Shown here: one piece after another, positions 15,340 to 24,484 of the stretch | How the letters are laid out: every line of letters starts with the position of its first letter | Numbering within the stretch: position 1 is the stretch's first letter | Origin: an uncultured Lachnospiraceae bacterium | GTDB taxonomy: Bacteria; Bacillota; Clostridia; Lachnospirales; Lachnospiraceae | DNA length: 41,823 nucleotides | NCBI GenBank assembly: GCA_900549665.1 | Contig: URPH01000025.1 | Span: forward strand, 1 to 41,823 | Direction of reading: 5' to 3' | Notes under the pieces: model-generated | Told to the model about the DNA's origin: nothing | What the model saw: the letters and a program-made list of their open reading frames with translations, nothing else | The model's database searches: none | Program-made: the position numbers and the translations under genes

Positions 15340-17279
15340 GAAAAACAATCGCCCTATTAGGGCAGCCAAATTCCGGCAAATCCACTGTTTTCAACGGTCT
15401 TACCGGCTCCCATCAGCATGTGGGAAACTGGCCCGGCAAAACAGTAGAATGCAAGGAAGGCTCCTTTGCTTATCAGGGTACGACCTACAACATCATTGAT
15501 CTGCCGGGCAGCTATAGTCTGTCTGCCGGTTCCGATGAGGAGCAGATCACAACCGAATACATCAACAGCGGCAAGGCTGATCTGATCGCCATTCTGGTTG
15601 ACAGCTCACAGCTGGAACGTTCCCTTTATATGTATACGGATTATGCCGGTATCAAAACACCGGCCGTCCTGATACTGAATCTGATGGATATCTCCAGAAA
15701 AAAAGGAATACATATTGATATTGATGCTTTTCAAAAGCAGACAGGAATCCCGGTCATCGGCTTTACTGCTTCCGATTCTTCCCAATATGATTCCTTAAAA
15801 GAAACCCTGTGCTGTGCATTGGAAAATCCCCATACGGTATCTACAGATATGATGATGGATTTTTATAAACAGGATCCTTCTTTATCCTTCCAAACCCTGA
15901 TTGACAGTCAGGCTGAGGACGATATTTACAGCAGGGAAAAAAAGGCGGTACTGAAGCTTGAAAAAACAGATGAGGGCCTGATGATCTCCGGAAAACATAA
16001 ATATGAATACATCGATGCGTTACTGGCAAAGACCGTCAAAAGACAGGACGCGGACCCATCCCTCAGTAAATTTGATAAAAAAGCTCTCGGCCCGCACTCC
16101 GGCAAATGGATTGCCATCGGCATTATTGTCGCCGCACTTTCCCTTGCCATGATCATCGCCGCTCCGATCATGGGTCTTGCTTTCAGCATTCCCTCTCTTA
16201 TCAGTGAGCCGCTTAAAAGCTTCCTGACCACATATCGTGTCTGGGCACCTCTTGTAGAGCTTATCTGCGTGGTCTTACCCAATGTCCTGGCATTTACCAT
16301 ATCTATGTCCGGATTTGTACTGGGCGTGACTTTTGCATTTGCCATTGTGGAAGATGTCGGATATATGGCAAGGATTTCCGTAGTTTTCAATTCATCCATG
16401 GAAAGACTCGGACTGCAGGGAAAAAGTATCTGTTCCCTTTTAATGAGCATGGGCTGCAACATGGCCGGCGTCACAGGAAGCCGTGTCATCGACAATTCCG
16501 GCCAGAGATTTTTAACCATGATACTGGTATGGAGCATTCCCTGCGGATCCACTCTTTCTTTAGCTCCCATGCTTGCCATGGTCTTTTATGGTCCTGTCGG
16601 TGCACTCATCATCGTACTGCTGTTGTTTTTCACAACACTGGGCTCTTTATTTATTGCCTCTAGGATCTTTAAAAACAGCCTTTTAAATCCGGACAGCACA
16701 AGTGGAATCATCATGGAGCTTCCACCTTATCACAAGCCAAAATGGGGACACATCATCCGCACTACGCTCATAAAAGCCAAGGATATTTTTATGCGTGCTT
16801 TTTGCGTGATCATGCTGGTGTCCGTTATATTTTATCTACTTTCCTACAACTGGTTTGGTTCGCAAAGCATTTTAACCGTTATCGGACAGTTTATAGAACC
16901 TGTGACCAAAACATTTGGTATGACATGGCAGATGTTTATGGCATACATTTCCTCTATGGTTACCAAGGAATCTCTGCTCGGCGTAATCAATGCCCTATAC
17001 AGCAATACAGATATGATCAATGCTGCTTTCAACGCCAAGTCAATGGGTATGTCAGACAGCATGATGCAGCTGCTGCCTCAGGTCATCACCAAGGCGCAGG
17101 CACTCGGTTTTATCATGGCCATCGTGTTTAACGTGCCCTGTGCCATGACGGTTGCCACAACCTTCCGTGAGAACCACTCCAAAAAATGGATCGCATTGTC
17201 CATTCTGTACTACCTGGGATTTTCTATCGTATTAGCCTTTATCTTCTATCACATCGGATTGTGTATCTGGGGTAACTGA
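15336..17279 (+). CDS. feoB: ferrous iron transporter FeoB
   Basis: A 647-residue Fe(II) permease with a cytoplasmic G-protein domain and a polytopic membrane domain. G motifs: G1 GQPNSGKST (9-17), G3 DLPG (55-58), and a family-typical G4 NLMD (115-118). A helical GDI-like spacer follows to about 240. The membrane part (about 260-645) contains the conserved GYMARISVVF and MGCNMAGVTGSR segments and a second Gate-like half with SSMVTKESLLGV and NVPCAMTVATTFRE. The length is slightly below the usual ~670-700, and no feoC follows. A strong terminator at 17283-17333 ends the operon. Confidence 0.96.
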   Translation: MRKTIALLGQPNSGKSTVFNGLTGSHQHVGNWPGKTVECKEGSFAYQGTTYNIIDLPGSYSLSAGSDEEQITTEYINSGKADLIAILVDSSQLERSLYMYTDYAGIKTPAVLILNLMDISRKKGIHIDIDAFQKQTGIPVIGFTASDSSQYDSLKETLCCALENPHTVSTDMMMDFYKQDPSLSFQTLIDSQAEDDIYSREKKAVLKLEKTDEGLMISGKHKYEYIDALLAKTVKRQDADPSLSKFDKKALGPHSGKWIAIGIIVAALSLAMIIAAPIMGLAFSIPSLISEPLKSFLTTYRVWAPLVELICVVLPNVLAFTISMSGFVLGVTFAFAIVEDVGYMARISVVFNSSMERLGLQGKSICSLLMSMGCNMAGVTGSRVIDNSGQRFLTMILVWSIPCGSTLSLAPMLAMVFYGPVGALIIVLLLFFTTLGSLFIASRIFKNSLLNPDSTSGIIMELPPYHKPKWGHIIRTTLIKAKDIFMRAFCVIMLVSVIFYLLSYNWFGSQSILTVIGQFIEPVTKTFGMTWQMFMAYISSMVTKESLLGVINALYSNTDMINAAFNAKSMGMSDSMMQLLPQVITKAQALGFIMAIVFNVPCAMTVATTFRENHSKKWIALSILYYLGFSIVLAFIFYHIGLCIWGN

Positions 17280-17282
17280 TAT

Positions 17283-17333
17283 AAAAAACCGCTGTTTGTC
17301 GGAAATTCATCTGATAAACAGCGGTCTTTTTTA
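17283..17333. terminator. bidirectional terminator between feoB and the FtsX-like permease gene
   Basis: ACCGCTGTTT (17288-17297) pairs perfectly with AAACAGCGGT (17316-17325). It is flanked by six As on the left and a T-run on the right, so it can terminate feoB on the plus strand and the converging permease gene on the minus strand. Confidence 0.85.
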
Positions 17334-17347
17334 TTTGTTTCTATAAA

Positions 17348-20074
17348 TTATTCTCTGTTTTTCAGCACCTCAGCCGGAAGCATCTTCTTTACTCTTCCAA
17401 CCAGAGCCTGATTGATCAGTAAATACAATACGATAATAGCCGCATAAATGCCAAGGTACATCTGCCAGCTAAAATGCAGATTGCAGCCGCTGTTTACATT
17501 GGCAATCAGTAACGGATAGATCATATCCATACATTTTTTTGCAAGTGGGATACAGATAGCCGATCCCACGGCAACCAGATAGAAATTTCCCTGAAGGTAA
17601 AGCCTGTTGATCTCTTTTGTCCGAAATCCGAAGATTTTAACAAGGGAAATATGGTAGGCGGACCGGTCGATCATAACCTTCATCATCAGATACATAACAG
17701 CACAGAAGATGATGACCGAGCAAACTAACAGCATGCCAATCATCGGCCACATCATCTTGATAAAGATTCCGGATGCCTCCTCCACATCTGCTTTGGACAT
17801 TGTCGCATACAGTCTTCCTGACGGAATGGAAAGCTTGTGGTCAGAAAAAACAACATTGAAATAATCATCACTTTCTCCGAAAAATTCCCGCATGTTGTCA
17901 ATATCCATAAAGATATAAAGGGCACTGGAATACTGTGTCGTTCCGACAATATCAAAAATATATTTTGTATCTGTTTCCTCATCCGTTACAACAAACTCAT
18001 CACCTACTCCGACATCATATTTCTGGGCCACAGCTGTTGAAATGACGATCTCATTTCTGCCTTTTGCGTTTTTTACCCGGAAATAGGGATTTCCTTTATG
18101 GATACCCAGCAAGGTCACATCCAGATTGTAGCCAAGTCTTTCTTTTTTGAACTCCTTTGCAAATGCCTCTTCTCCTCCATCGGGGATATCTCCGGTCGGA
18201 TATTTGTAGGTGTACATATACTCAAATTTTGTATCCCTCCTGTTTTCAACATTTACATTTGAACACATCACATAGATATCAAGTCCCATCATGACGATCA
18301 GCAGGGATACAAACAATCCAAATAACAAAGCAATAGCAGAACGCATTTCCCTGAGCATCTGCCTGATCCTGAACCTTGCCAGAAAGTCCATATTGCCCAG
18401 ATTGATCTCCCGGATCCGGTTTGCGCTTTGTTCCTTTCGAAGCAGTGAAAGTACCGGTCTTGCCAGCTTTTTGCGGATCACCAGACAGTTGACGATCGCA
18501 GCCGTTAAAGCCGGCATGATAAATGTATACAGGATCAGGTATGGTGTGTACTCATATTCAGGTACGGGAAGCGAAAAGTATCCAAAGCAGTCCTGCATCT
18601 GTACCCCGATACCCAGCCTGCTGAAGCCGAGCACTCCACCGATCACGGATGATATCACCGATACCAGAACCGGCAGGGTAATGTAATGCAGCATCAGATC
18701 TTTGGATGTGATGCCGAGTGCATAAAGTGCTCCGATCACACTACTTTCATTTTCAATACTATGTACTACGAAAACAGATATGACATAGGTAAATAGGATC
18801 ATCAGAATAACACCTGCGATCAGACCTCCAAGCCGGTTAATAACCTGATCATCGGCTGCAGCCATGATCCTTGGATTGTTATCTGCAGTCATGAAATTTG
18901 TCAGGTTACTTACATCCACATCAAAGAGTTCATCGATCATCTCATCGGTTTCATCTTTTAATTCCTGCACTCCGTCATCCAGCTCTTCGCTTCCATCAGA
19001 AGCCTCAGCCACTCCATCTGTATATTCTTTCGTTCCATCCACAAATTTTTTAAGCTGTGTCAGCTGGATCTTTAAGCTTCTTACCGTCACACGGATTGCA
19101 GGACTTTGACAGGTCTCCAGGTAATCAGAAAGAACTGTTTCAAAATTATCCTCTGTCAATGTTTTGATGGAAAGTCCCTTTAATGCCTGATTGGCTTCTT
19201 TTAAGTAAGCATCAAAAATTTCCTGTGCTCCGTCATTTAAGTCTTTATTATTGTCCCGTAATTCTTTCAGACCATCCCGAAGCTCCTTTGATCCGTCTGC
19301 AAGCTTTCGAATGCCGTCCTGCAGTTCATCCTTTTTGCCAACCGTATCATCCCAGTATTCCCGGAAATAAACATCATTGACATCATCCGCATTAAAATCA
19401 AGCTCTTTTAACAAATCCTTTAATTCATCATTGGTCAGCTTGTTATTTAAATGATAAGCATATATATATTCTTCGGCTTTTTCACTTTTTCCGCTCTTTT
19501 TTAAAGTATCATAAGCGTCCTTTGTTACAAAGGCTGTTCCAAAAATACTGCTGTCAACACTGGTATCTGAGACCTGTTTTAACGGTGCATCATAATCCGG
19601 TGTGGATCCAATTCCGACCACCTTCCATTCTGTATCTGCCAGCTGTATTTTATCGCCTACCACAATTTTATGTTCTTCACAGTAACGTTTTTCGAGTACG
19701 ATCTCATCGTTAGCTTTTGCTAACCGGCCATCCTCAAGTGCGATCAGATCAATATTTTCCCTGTTTTTATAAATTCTGATGACGGCTCCATCATCAACAG
19801 CAAAGTCCAGATAAAACTGCTCTTCCACATCAATTCCCGTATCTTCCAGATCTTTGATCTCATCCCCGGTCAATGGTACAAATACACCAAACTGTCCATC
19901 CTCAACCTTGTTTTTTTCTGCCTGCCTTTGGGAGCCGATAATGATTGTGTCAGCCGCTCCGACAATACTGACGACCAGATACATGACAAGGATAATCAGA
20001 ACAGAAAGAGCCAGGTAGCGAAACAGATTTTCCTTAAGATCTCTTAATATTCTTTTTCGTAATATCTTCTGCAT
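17348..20074 (-). CDS. FtsX-like ABC transporter permease with long coiled-coil ectodomain
   Basis: The start at 20074 lies one base after the ATPase stop and follows GGAGG; this gives 908 residues. Layout: membrane helix 21-40; a large extracytoplasmic domain 41-410; a group of three or four helices (about 415-560); a second helix near 600; a second smaller ectodomain; and three C-terminal helices. This is the duplicated FtsX/MacB-like architecture. The first ectodomain contains two blocks of heptads of the form L-x-D-G-x-x-E (residues 251-285 and 351-378) separated by about 65 residues. They probably form an antiparallel coiled-coil stalk like that of YhgE/Pip proteins. It works with the upstream ATPase and is probably controlled by the TetR-type regulator at 20903-21547. 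The substrate is unknown. Confidence 0.88.
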   Translation of the reverse strand: MQKILRKRILRDLKENLFRYLALSVLIILVMYLVVSIVGAADTIIIGSQRQAEKNKVEDGQFGVFVPLTGDEIKDLEDTGIDVEEQFYLDFAVDDGAVIRIYKNRENIDLIALEDGRLAKANDEIVLEKRYCEEHKIVVGDKIQLADTEWKVVGIGSTPDYDAPLKQVSDTSVDSSIFGTAFVTKDAYDTLKKSGKSEKAEEYIYAYHLNNKLTNDELKDLLKELDFNADDVNDVYFREYWDDTVGKKDELQDGIRKLADGSKELRDGLKELRDNNKDLNDGAQEIFDAYLKEANQALKGLSIKTLTEDNFETVLSDYLETCQSPAIRVTVRSLKIQLTQLKKFVDGTKEYTDGVAEASDGSEELDDGVQELKDETDEMIDELFDVDVSNLTNFMTADNNPRIMAAADDQVINRLGGLIAGVILMILFTYVISVFVVHSIENESSVIGALYALGITSKDLMLHYITLPVLVSVISSVIGGVLGFSRLGIGVQMQDCFGYFSLPVPEYEYTPYLILYTFIMPALTAAIVNCLVIRKKLARPVLSLLRKEQSANRIREINLGNMDFLARFRIRQMLREMRSAIALLFGLFVSLLIVMMGLDIYVMCSNVNVENRRDTKFEYMYTYKYPTGDIPDGGEEAFAKEFKKERLGYNLDVTLLGIHKGNPYFRVKNAKGRNEIVISTAVAQKYDVGVGDEFVVTDEETDTKYIFDIVGTTQYSSALYIFMDIDNMREFFGESDDYFNVVFSDHKLSIPSGRLYATMSKADVEEASGIFIKMMWPMIGMLLVCSVIIFCAVMYLMMKVMIDRSAYHISLVKIFGFRTKEINRLYLQGNFYLVAVGSAICIPLAKKCMDMIYPLLIANVNSGCNLHFSWQMYLGIYAAIIVLYLLINQALVGRVKKMLPAEVLKNRE

Positions 20075-20075
20075 C

Positions 20076-20777
20076 CTATAAATCCTCCAGTTCCCGTGCC
20101 GGTACGCGTACTTCATTTTCGTAGCTCTTATGTATCAGTCCGTCCTTCATAAGAAGAACCTTATGAACCATGTTTTTGATGGAATTATTGTGCGTAACGA
20201 TCAGCATCGTTGTACCGTATTTTGCATTGATCTCTTCCAGCAGTATCAATATGTCACGGCTTGTATTGGAATCAAGGGCTCCGGTCGGCTCATCACAAAG
20301 CAGAAGTCTGGGATTTTTGATCAGCGCTCTGGCGATTGCGCATCGCTGCTGCTGTCCACCCGATAACTGTGACGGAAATTTATTCTGATGGGCTGTCAAT
20401 CCCAGAGTTTCAAGCAGATCATCCAAATCCAGAGGCGTTTTGGTCAGGTACTCACAAACCTGAATATTTTCCTTAACTGTCAGATTGGGGATCAGATTGT
20501 AAAACTGAAAAATAAAACCAAGCTTGTCGCGTCGGTATTCGGAAAGCATATCCTGCTTCATGCCGACAATCTCGGTCCCATCTACAACGATCGAGCCGGA
20601 ATCAGCAATGTCCAGACCTCCGATGCAGTTTAACAGTGTGGATTTACCGGAACCGCTGGTTCCCTGAATGACACACATCTGTCCTTCTTCAATCTCGGTA
20701 TTGATACCCTTCAATACCTGCACATAGCTTCCTCCTTCTCCGTAGCTCTTTTTTAAATCCCTGATTTGCAAATACAT
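20076..20777 (-). CDS. MacB/LolD-type ABC transporter ATP-binding protein
   Basis: A 233-residue ATPase with Walker A GTSGSGKST (about 39-47), Q-loop near QFYNLIPNLTV, signature LSGGQQQR, Walker B LLLCDEPTGALD and the H-loop THNNS. This motif set is typical of the MacB/LolD/FtsE group, whose members couple to FtsX-like permeases by mechanotransmission rather than classical channel transport. The permease gene starts one base after its stop. An operator matching the one in front of the TetR-type gene lies 43-65 bp upstream of its start. Confidence 0.94.
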   Translation of the reverse strand: MYLQIRDLKKSYGEGGSYVQVLKGINTEIEEGQMCVIQGTSGSGKSTLLNCIGGLDIADSGSIVVDGTEIVGMKQDMLSEYRRDKLGFIFQFYNLIPNLTVKENIQVCEYLTKTPLDLDDLLETLGLTAHQNKFPSQLSGGQQQRCAIARALIKNPRLLLCDEPTGALDSNTSRDILILLEEINAKYGTTMLIVTHNNSIKNMVHKVLLMKDGLIHKSYENEVRVPARELEDL

Positions 20778-20819
20778 GTTTTCTCCTCCTATATGCTTTC
20801 TTATTGATAATTATTTTCA

Positions 20820-20842
20820 ACAACATAACACTGTTATGTTGT
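20820..20842 (-). promoter_or_regulatory. TetR-type operator before the ABC exporter genes
   Basis: Perfect inverted repeat ACAACATAAC - ACT - GTTATGTTGT (10+3+10), located 43 bp before the ATPase start. The core ACATAAC-n3-GTTATGT recurs at 21585-21601 upstream of the regulator gene. Confidence 0.8.
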
Positions 20843-20902
20843 GCTCCAAAATATACTGCATACACACATCACATGATGTATGTATACAGTACCCCAGATC
20901 AT

Positions 20903-21547
20903 TTATTCTTTTTTTCGCGCCTTACCGCCTGCATCTACATCAAACAGTGACATCCATCCGGAAACCAGATAGGTCACGATCCGGCCGATATACTGCTGAG
21001 CCTTTTCCTCGGAGGGCTCATGCTGCAGCAGGTGGACAAACACATCAATCTGCATATGGGCAATCCAGTGAATGGTATAATCATCAATCCGCGGAAGCCC
21101 CAGCTGCTCTGTCATACCATCTGCCAATGCACGGTAATGCGATTCCGCTATTGCCACAAACTCATCTACGCAGTTTTCATAGCGCGATCCCTTGGATCCG
21201 GAAATTGCCAACAACAGGATATCGTAGTTTTGGTACATGGCATGTACCAACTGCCTTGTCGCTTTGATATCCTCCATGCTGTCCGAATAATCCGGAATCC
21301 CATGACTGATCTCCTCTTTTTCAGAATCAAAATGCCATTGTACTTCCTCCCGCAGTCCGGTCATCGTGGGAGCCACCAGTGAGTCAAACAGATCCTCCTT
21401 GTCACGGAAGAAAAAATATAATGCTCCTGTTGTGACGCCGGCATTTTTGCAAATACTCCTGAGACTGGCATTTATATATCCCTTTTCCAGAAATTCCGCC
21501 TTGGCCGATGCAAGTAATTTAGACTTGGTTTCTTTTTCGTCTTTCAA
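20903..21547 (-). CDS. TetR-family transcriptional regulator
   Basis: A 214-residue protein. The N-terminal ~50 residues hold the TetR helix-turn-helix (SKLLASAKAEFLEKGY and SICKNAGVTTGALYFFFRDKEDLF); the all-helical remainder is the ligand pocket and dimer domain. The start is TTG, preceded by AAGGAG. Identical operator cores upstream of this gene and upstream of the adjacent ABC exporter show one regulator acting on both, the usual TetR/efflux arrangement. The inducer is unknown; by family habit it would be a toxic compound or antimicrobial exported by the ABC system. Confidence 0.9.
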   Translation of the reverse strand: MKDEKETKSKLLASAKAEFLEKGYINASLRSICKNAGVTTGALYFFFRDKEDLFDSLVAPTMTGLREEVQWHFDSEKEEISHGIPDYSDSMEDIKATRQLVHAMYQNYDILLLAISGSKGSRYENCVDEFVAIAESHYRALADGMTEQLGLPRIDDYTIHWIAHMQIDVFVHLLQHEPSEEKAQQYIGRIVTYLVSGWMSLFDVDAGGKARKKE

Positions 21548-21584
21548 AGTAACTCCTTCTTTTCGCTTTCACTTGCTATCTTTT

Positions 21585-21601
21585 ACATAACACCGTTATG
21601 T
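21585..21601 (-). promoter_or_regulatory. TetR-type operator before the regulator gene
   Basis: Inverted repeat ACATAAC - ACC - GTTATGT (7+3+7), identical in its arms to the core of the operator at 20820-20842. It lies 38 bp before the TTG start, fitting autorepression. Confidence 0.8.
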
Positions 21602-21748
21602 TATTATATTTTCCGCGATACGTCAAGAACTTTTTTATTTGCTTTTGAACATTTGCCTTTGAAAATACTTTTGAAGATATATTTAAAAATATTACCTATA
21701 TAAATTTATGATGTCAGGGGCTTTTAGAAACTATGAAAATTTCACTAA

Positions 21749-21787
21749 AAAAGAAGAAGCACATCATAAGGATATGCTTCTTCTTTT
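21749..21787 (-). terminator. terminator after the aconitase-family hydratase gene
   Basis: A 17-base arm rich in AAGAAGAAGC (21749-21765) pairs with 21771-21787 with one mismatch and a 5-base loop, with T-runs on the minus strand. It lies about 50 bp past the hydratase stop. Confidence 0.7.
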
Positions 21788-21837
21788 CATATCTGCAATA
21801 TTACTTTAGCTTTTATTTCTTTAGCTTTTTCTTATTT

Positions 21838-24147
21838 TTATGAAACTCGGTTGTAATTGATCAGACAGCCTTTCAGGATGATTTCTCTCTCTTCGTCTGT
21901 CAGCTCACCAAGCTTTAAGGTAAACTCTTTTAATCCATCCTCTTTCACCACATAAGCCTTGATCTCTGATCTCTTATCGATCACTGCCTGACGAATCTCG
22001 GGGATGAAAATATAATCCAGATTCCGGAACGGAAGCTCGCCTTCGTCAATGATAAACGGAAGCATGCCCCAGTTGATCAGGTTGCTGCGGTATCTCTTGG
22101 TCGCATATTCATTGGCAATGTTAGCCCAGCCGCCAAGTACCTTCTGACAGCTTGCAGCCTGCTCTCTGGCAGAGCCGTCACCGGGTTTTACCGCAAAAAT
22201 GGTAGAGCCAATACCAAATTTATCATGTGTCAGATCCGGGAATACTGCTTTGATCGTGGACATAACAGCCTTGATCTCCGGAAGCTCTTTGCAGGGATGT
22301 ACATCGCTTGTGCCTGCTACCAAAGCTTCTCTGGCTTTTTCAGCCTTCTGTACTTCTTTTGCGCGGCCGACGTATGCGGGATCCTTGCGGGAAAGTGCAA
22401 ATTCGGCAAGTCCCAAGGGATTGGAACGATAAGAGCTTGTCTCACCGGAAGGAATGAGTTCATCGGTTGTGGTGACCGGATCATGGATCTCGGAAACAAC
22501 CTTTAATACGAGATTGTCGGTCAGGGCAACCATTGCCGGCCAGTCTTTGATATTGGGGCCAAAATGGATCTCAACAGAAGGATCTGCCACGCCCTTTGAA
22601 TCAAATACACGGTTTTTGTAAATATTTGCATCGAAATGATATTTGTATTTTCCGATCTCACCATCAAATTCCGTCGCAGGAGTAAGCACACCCTTATTGG
22701 CTGCCGTTGCGGCAATCGAACGCGCATCCATAAGTGCTACGGAAGAAATCTGTCCATTCTGCAGCTTGGAACCCTCACGGTTGGGGAAGTTACGTGTAGA
22801 ATGTCTGATGGAGAATGCATTGTTGGCGGGGGTATCTCCGGCACCAAAGCAGGGTCCGCAGAATGCAGTCTTCATAACCGCACCGGTCTCCATGATGGCT
22901 GCAGCACATCCGTTTTTGATCAGCTCCATATATACAGGCATGGATGCCGGATATACGGACAGTGTAAATTCATCGGAGCCGATATATTTTCCTTTGAGGA
23001 TATCGGCTGCTGCACAGATATTTTCAAATCCACCGCCGGCACAGCCTGCGATAATTCCCTGGTCAACCATAAATTTGCCATTGACGATCTTATCCTGTAA
23101 TGAATAAGGAACGGCTCCGTCCAAGGAAACCTTTGCTCTTTCTTCAACGTCATGCAATACATCTTTTAAGTTAGCATTGACTTCCTCAATGGTATAAGTA
23201 TTACTGGGATGGAACGGCATTGCGATCATGGGTCTGATCGTAGAAAGATCGATTTCGATCACACCGTCGTAATATGCAATATTAGCAGGAGCTAACTCTT
23301 TGTACTCATCTGCTCTTTCATGGATTTCATAAAATTCTTTAATCCGGTCATCCGTTTTCCAGATGGATGACAGACAGGTTGTCTCTGTAGTCATAACATC
23401 AACACCGATACGGAAGTCGGGGCTTAAGCTTGCAACACCCGGGCCGACAAATTCCATGACCTTATTTTTGACATATCCGTTTGCAAAAACAGCACCGATA
23501 ATAGCAAGTGCCACGTCCTGAGGTCCTACTCCGGGGATCGGAGCACCGGTCAGATATACGGCTACGACACCGGGCATATTGATATCGTAGGTCTGATTTA
23601 AGAGCTGTTTTACAAGCTCCGGTCCGCCTTCGCCCATTGCCATTGTACCAAGGGCACCATAACGGGTATGTGAATCGGAACCTAAGATCATCTTGCCGCC
23701 GCCTGCAAGCATTTCTCTTGCAAACTGGTGGATAACAGCCTGATGCGGGGGTACGTATACTCCGCCGTATTTCTTTGCACATGTGAGTCCGAACATGTGA
23801 TCATCCTCATTGATCGTGCCTCCTACTGCACAAAGAGAATTGTGGCAGTTGGTAAGAACATAGGGAATGGGGAATTTTTCCAGTCCCGATGCTCTGGCTG
23901 TCTGGATGATTCCAACGAAGGTGATATCGTGGGATGTCAGTTTATCAAATTTGATCTTGAGCTTATCCATATTGCCGGATGTATTGTGGCTTTCCAATAT
24001 TCCGTATGCAATCGTGCCTTTGCAGGCCTCTTCTTTTGTGATGTTTTTTCCTGTCTTTGCTGCGATGGCTGATAAGGCATCGGGGGTGTCAGGAATGATT
24101 TCGGTGCCATTGAGTAAGTATGCACCGGTGGGGGATAATGAAACCAT
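21838..24147 (-). CDS. aconitase-family hydratase (YbhJ-like)
   Basis: This 769-residue protein has the aconitase superfamily architecture: a [4Fe-4S] three-domain core and the C-terminal swivel domain in one chain. Likely cluster ligands are Cys369 (GCAGGG) and Cys430/Cys433 (FCGPC), spaced as in aconitase (61 and 3 residues against 63 and 3). Other blocks are LGSDSHTRYGALG (155-167) and HSTRNFPNREGSK (449-461). The sequence fits the YbhJ group of putative hydratases better than true citrate-cycle AcnA or LeuC: the first ligand motif is GCAGGGFEN rather than the usual GSCTNS. The substrate is not known. It is a single-gene unit with an AGGAGG site and its own terminator; no leu or citrate genes are nearby. 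Confidence 0.82.
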   Translation of the reverse strand: MVSLSPTGAYLLNGTEIIPDTPDALSAIAAKTGKNITKEEACKGTIAYGILESHNTSGNMDKLKIKFDKLTSHDITFVGIIQTARASGLEKFPIPYVLTNCHNSLCAVGGTINEDDHMFGLTCAKKYGGVYVPPHQAVIHQFAREMLAGGGKMILGSDSHTRYGALGTMAMGEGGPELVKQLLNQTYDINMPGVVAVYLTGAPIPGVGPQDVALAIIGAVFANGYVKNKVMEFVGPGVASLSPDFRIGVDVMTTETTCLSSIWKTDDRIKEFYEIHERADEYKELAPANIAYYDGVIEIDLSTIRPMIAMPFHPSNTYTIEEVNANLKDVLHDVEERAKVSLDGAVPYSLQDKIVNGKFMVDQGIIAGCAGGGFENICAAADILKGKYIGSDEFTLSVYPASMPVYMELIKNGCAAAIMETGAVMKTAFCGPCFGAGDTPANNAFSIRHSTRNFPNREGSKLQNGQISSVALMDARSIAATAANKGVLTPATEFDGEIGKYKYHFDANIYKNRVFDSKGVADPSVEIHFGPNIKDWPAMVALTDNLVLKVVSEIHDPVTTTDELIPSGETSSYRSNPLGLAEFALSRKDPAYVGRAKEVQKAEKAREALVAGTSDVHPCKELPEIKAVMSTIKAVFPDLTHDKFGIGSTIFAVKPGDGSAREQAASCQKVLGGWANIANEYATKRYRSNLINWGMLPFIIDEGELPFRNLDYIFIPEIRQAVIDKRSEIKAYVVKEDGLKEFTLKLGELTDEEREIILKGCLINYNRVS

Positions 24148-24180
24148 ATTGTGGGACCTCCTGTTTCGTATTGGGTGATA

Positions 24181-24390
24181 GGTGATAGGGGTGAGTCCGG
24201 TCGCAAAAATAAACTGCTGCGGTAACGATCCTGTCCGGTGTGGCCCGCTCTCGCTTCATCATACATGTAGCAGTACTAATGATTTTTCATCGCGTTGCTC
24301 GAAAAATCAAAGTGCTGACATGTATGAAGAGCCGGTGCGGACAGGATCGTTATCTTCGCGGTTTATTTTTGCTCGGGAGCTTTTATCGCC
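24181..24390. repeat. long intergenic palindromic (snap-back) element
   Basis: This is a nested inverted repeat filling most of the 337-bp gap between the hydratase and glgP genes (24148-24484). Paired blocks: 24203-24214 with 24361-24372 (12/12), 24223-24237 with 24338-24352 (15/15), 24260-24268 with 24318-24326 (9/9) and 24280-24288 with 24301-24309 (9/9), closing on a 12-base loop. GGTGATA at 24181 and TATCGCC at 24384 extend the symmetry weakly. The transcript of either strand would fold into a hairpin of about 170 nt. It has no T-run of a terminator. It resembles a dispersed palindromic or MITE-like element, but no copy elsewhere can be seen from this window. Confidence 0.75.
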
Positions 24391-24435
24391 AGTTATTACA
24401 ATTAATCATAGTGGTTTTCGTTAAGTTTATAGATA

Positions 24436-24463
24436 GATACCCGCGGCTGGAAGCGCGGGTATC
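24436..24463 (-). terminator. hairpin after glgP, probable terminator
   Basis: GATACCCGCG (24436-24445) pairs perfectly with CGCGGGTATC (24454-24463) around an 8-base loop, 22 bp past the glgP stop. The following minus-strand sequence is only moderately T-rich, so it may be a weak terminator or an mRNA 3'-end stabiliser. Confidence 0.55.
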
Positions 24464-24484
24464 GTATAAGCGCAATGGCTTTTA

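Noticed and set aside
23462..23782. A 106-codon minus-strand frame rich in Arg and Cys inside the hydratase gene.
   Set aside because: It is an out-of-frame shadow of a strongly conserved enzyme.
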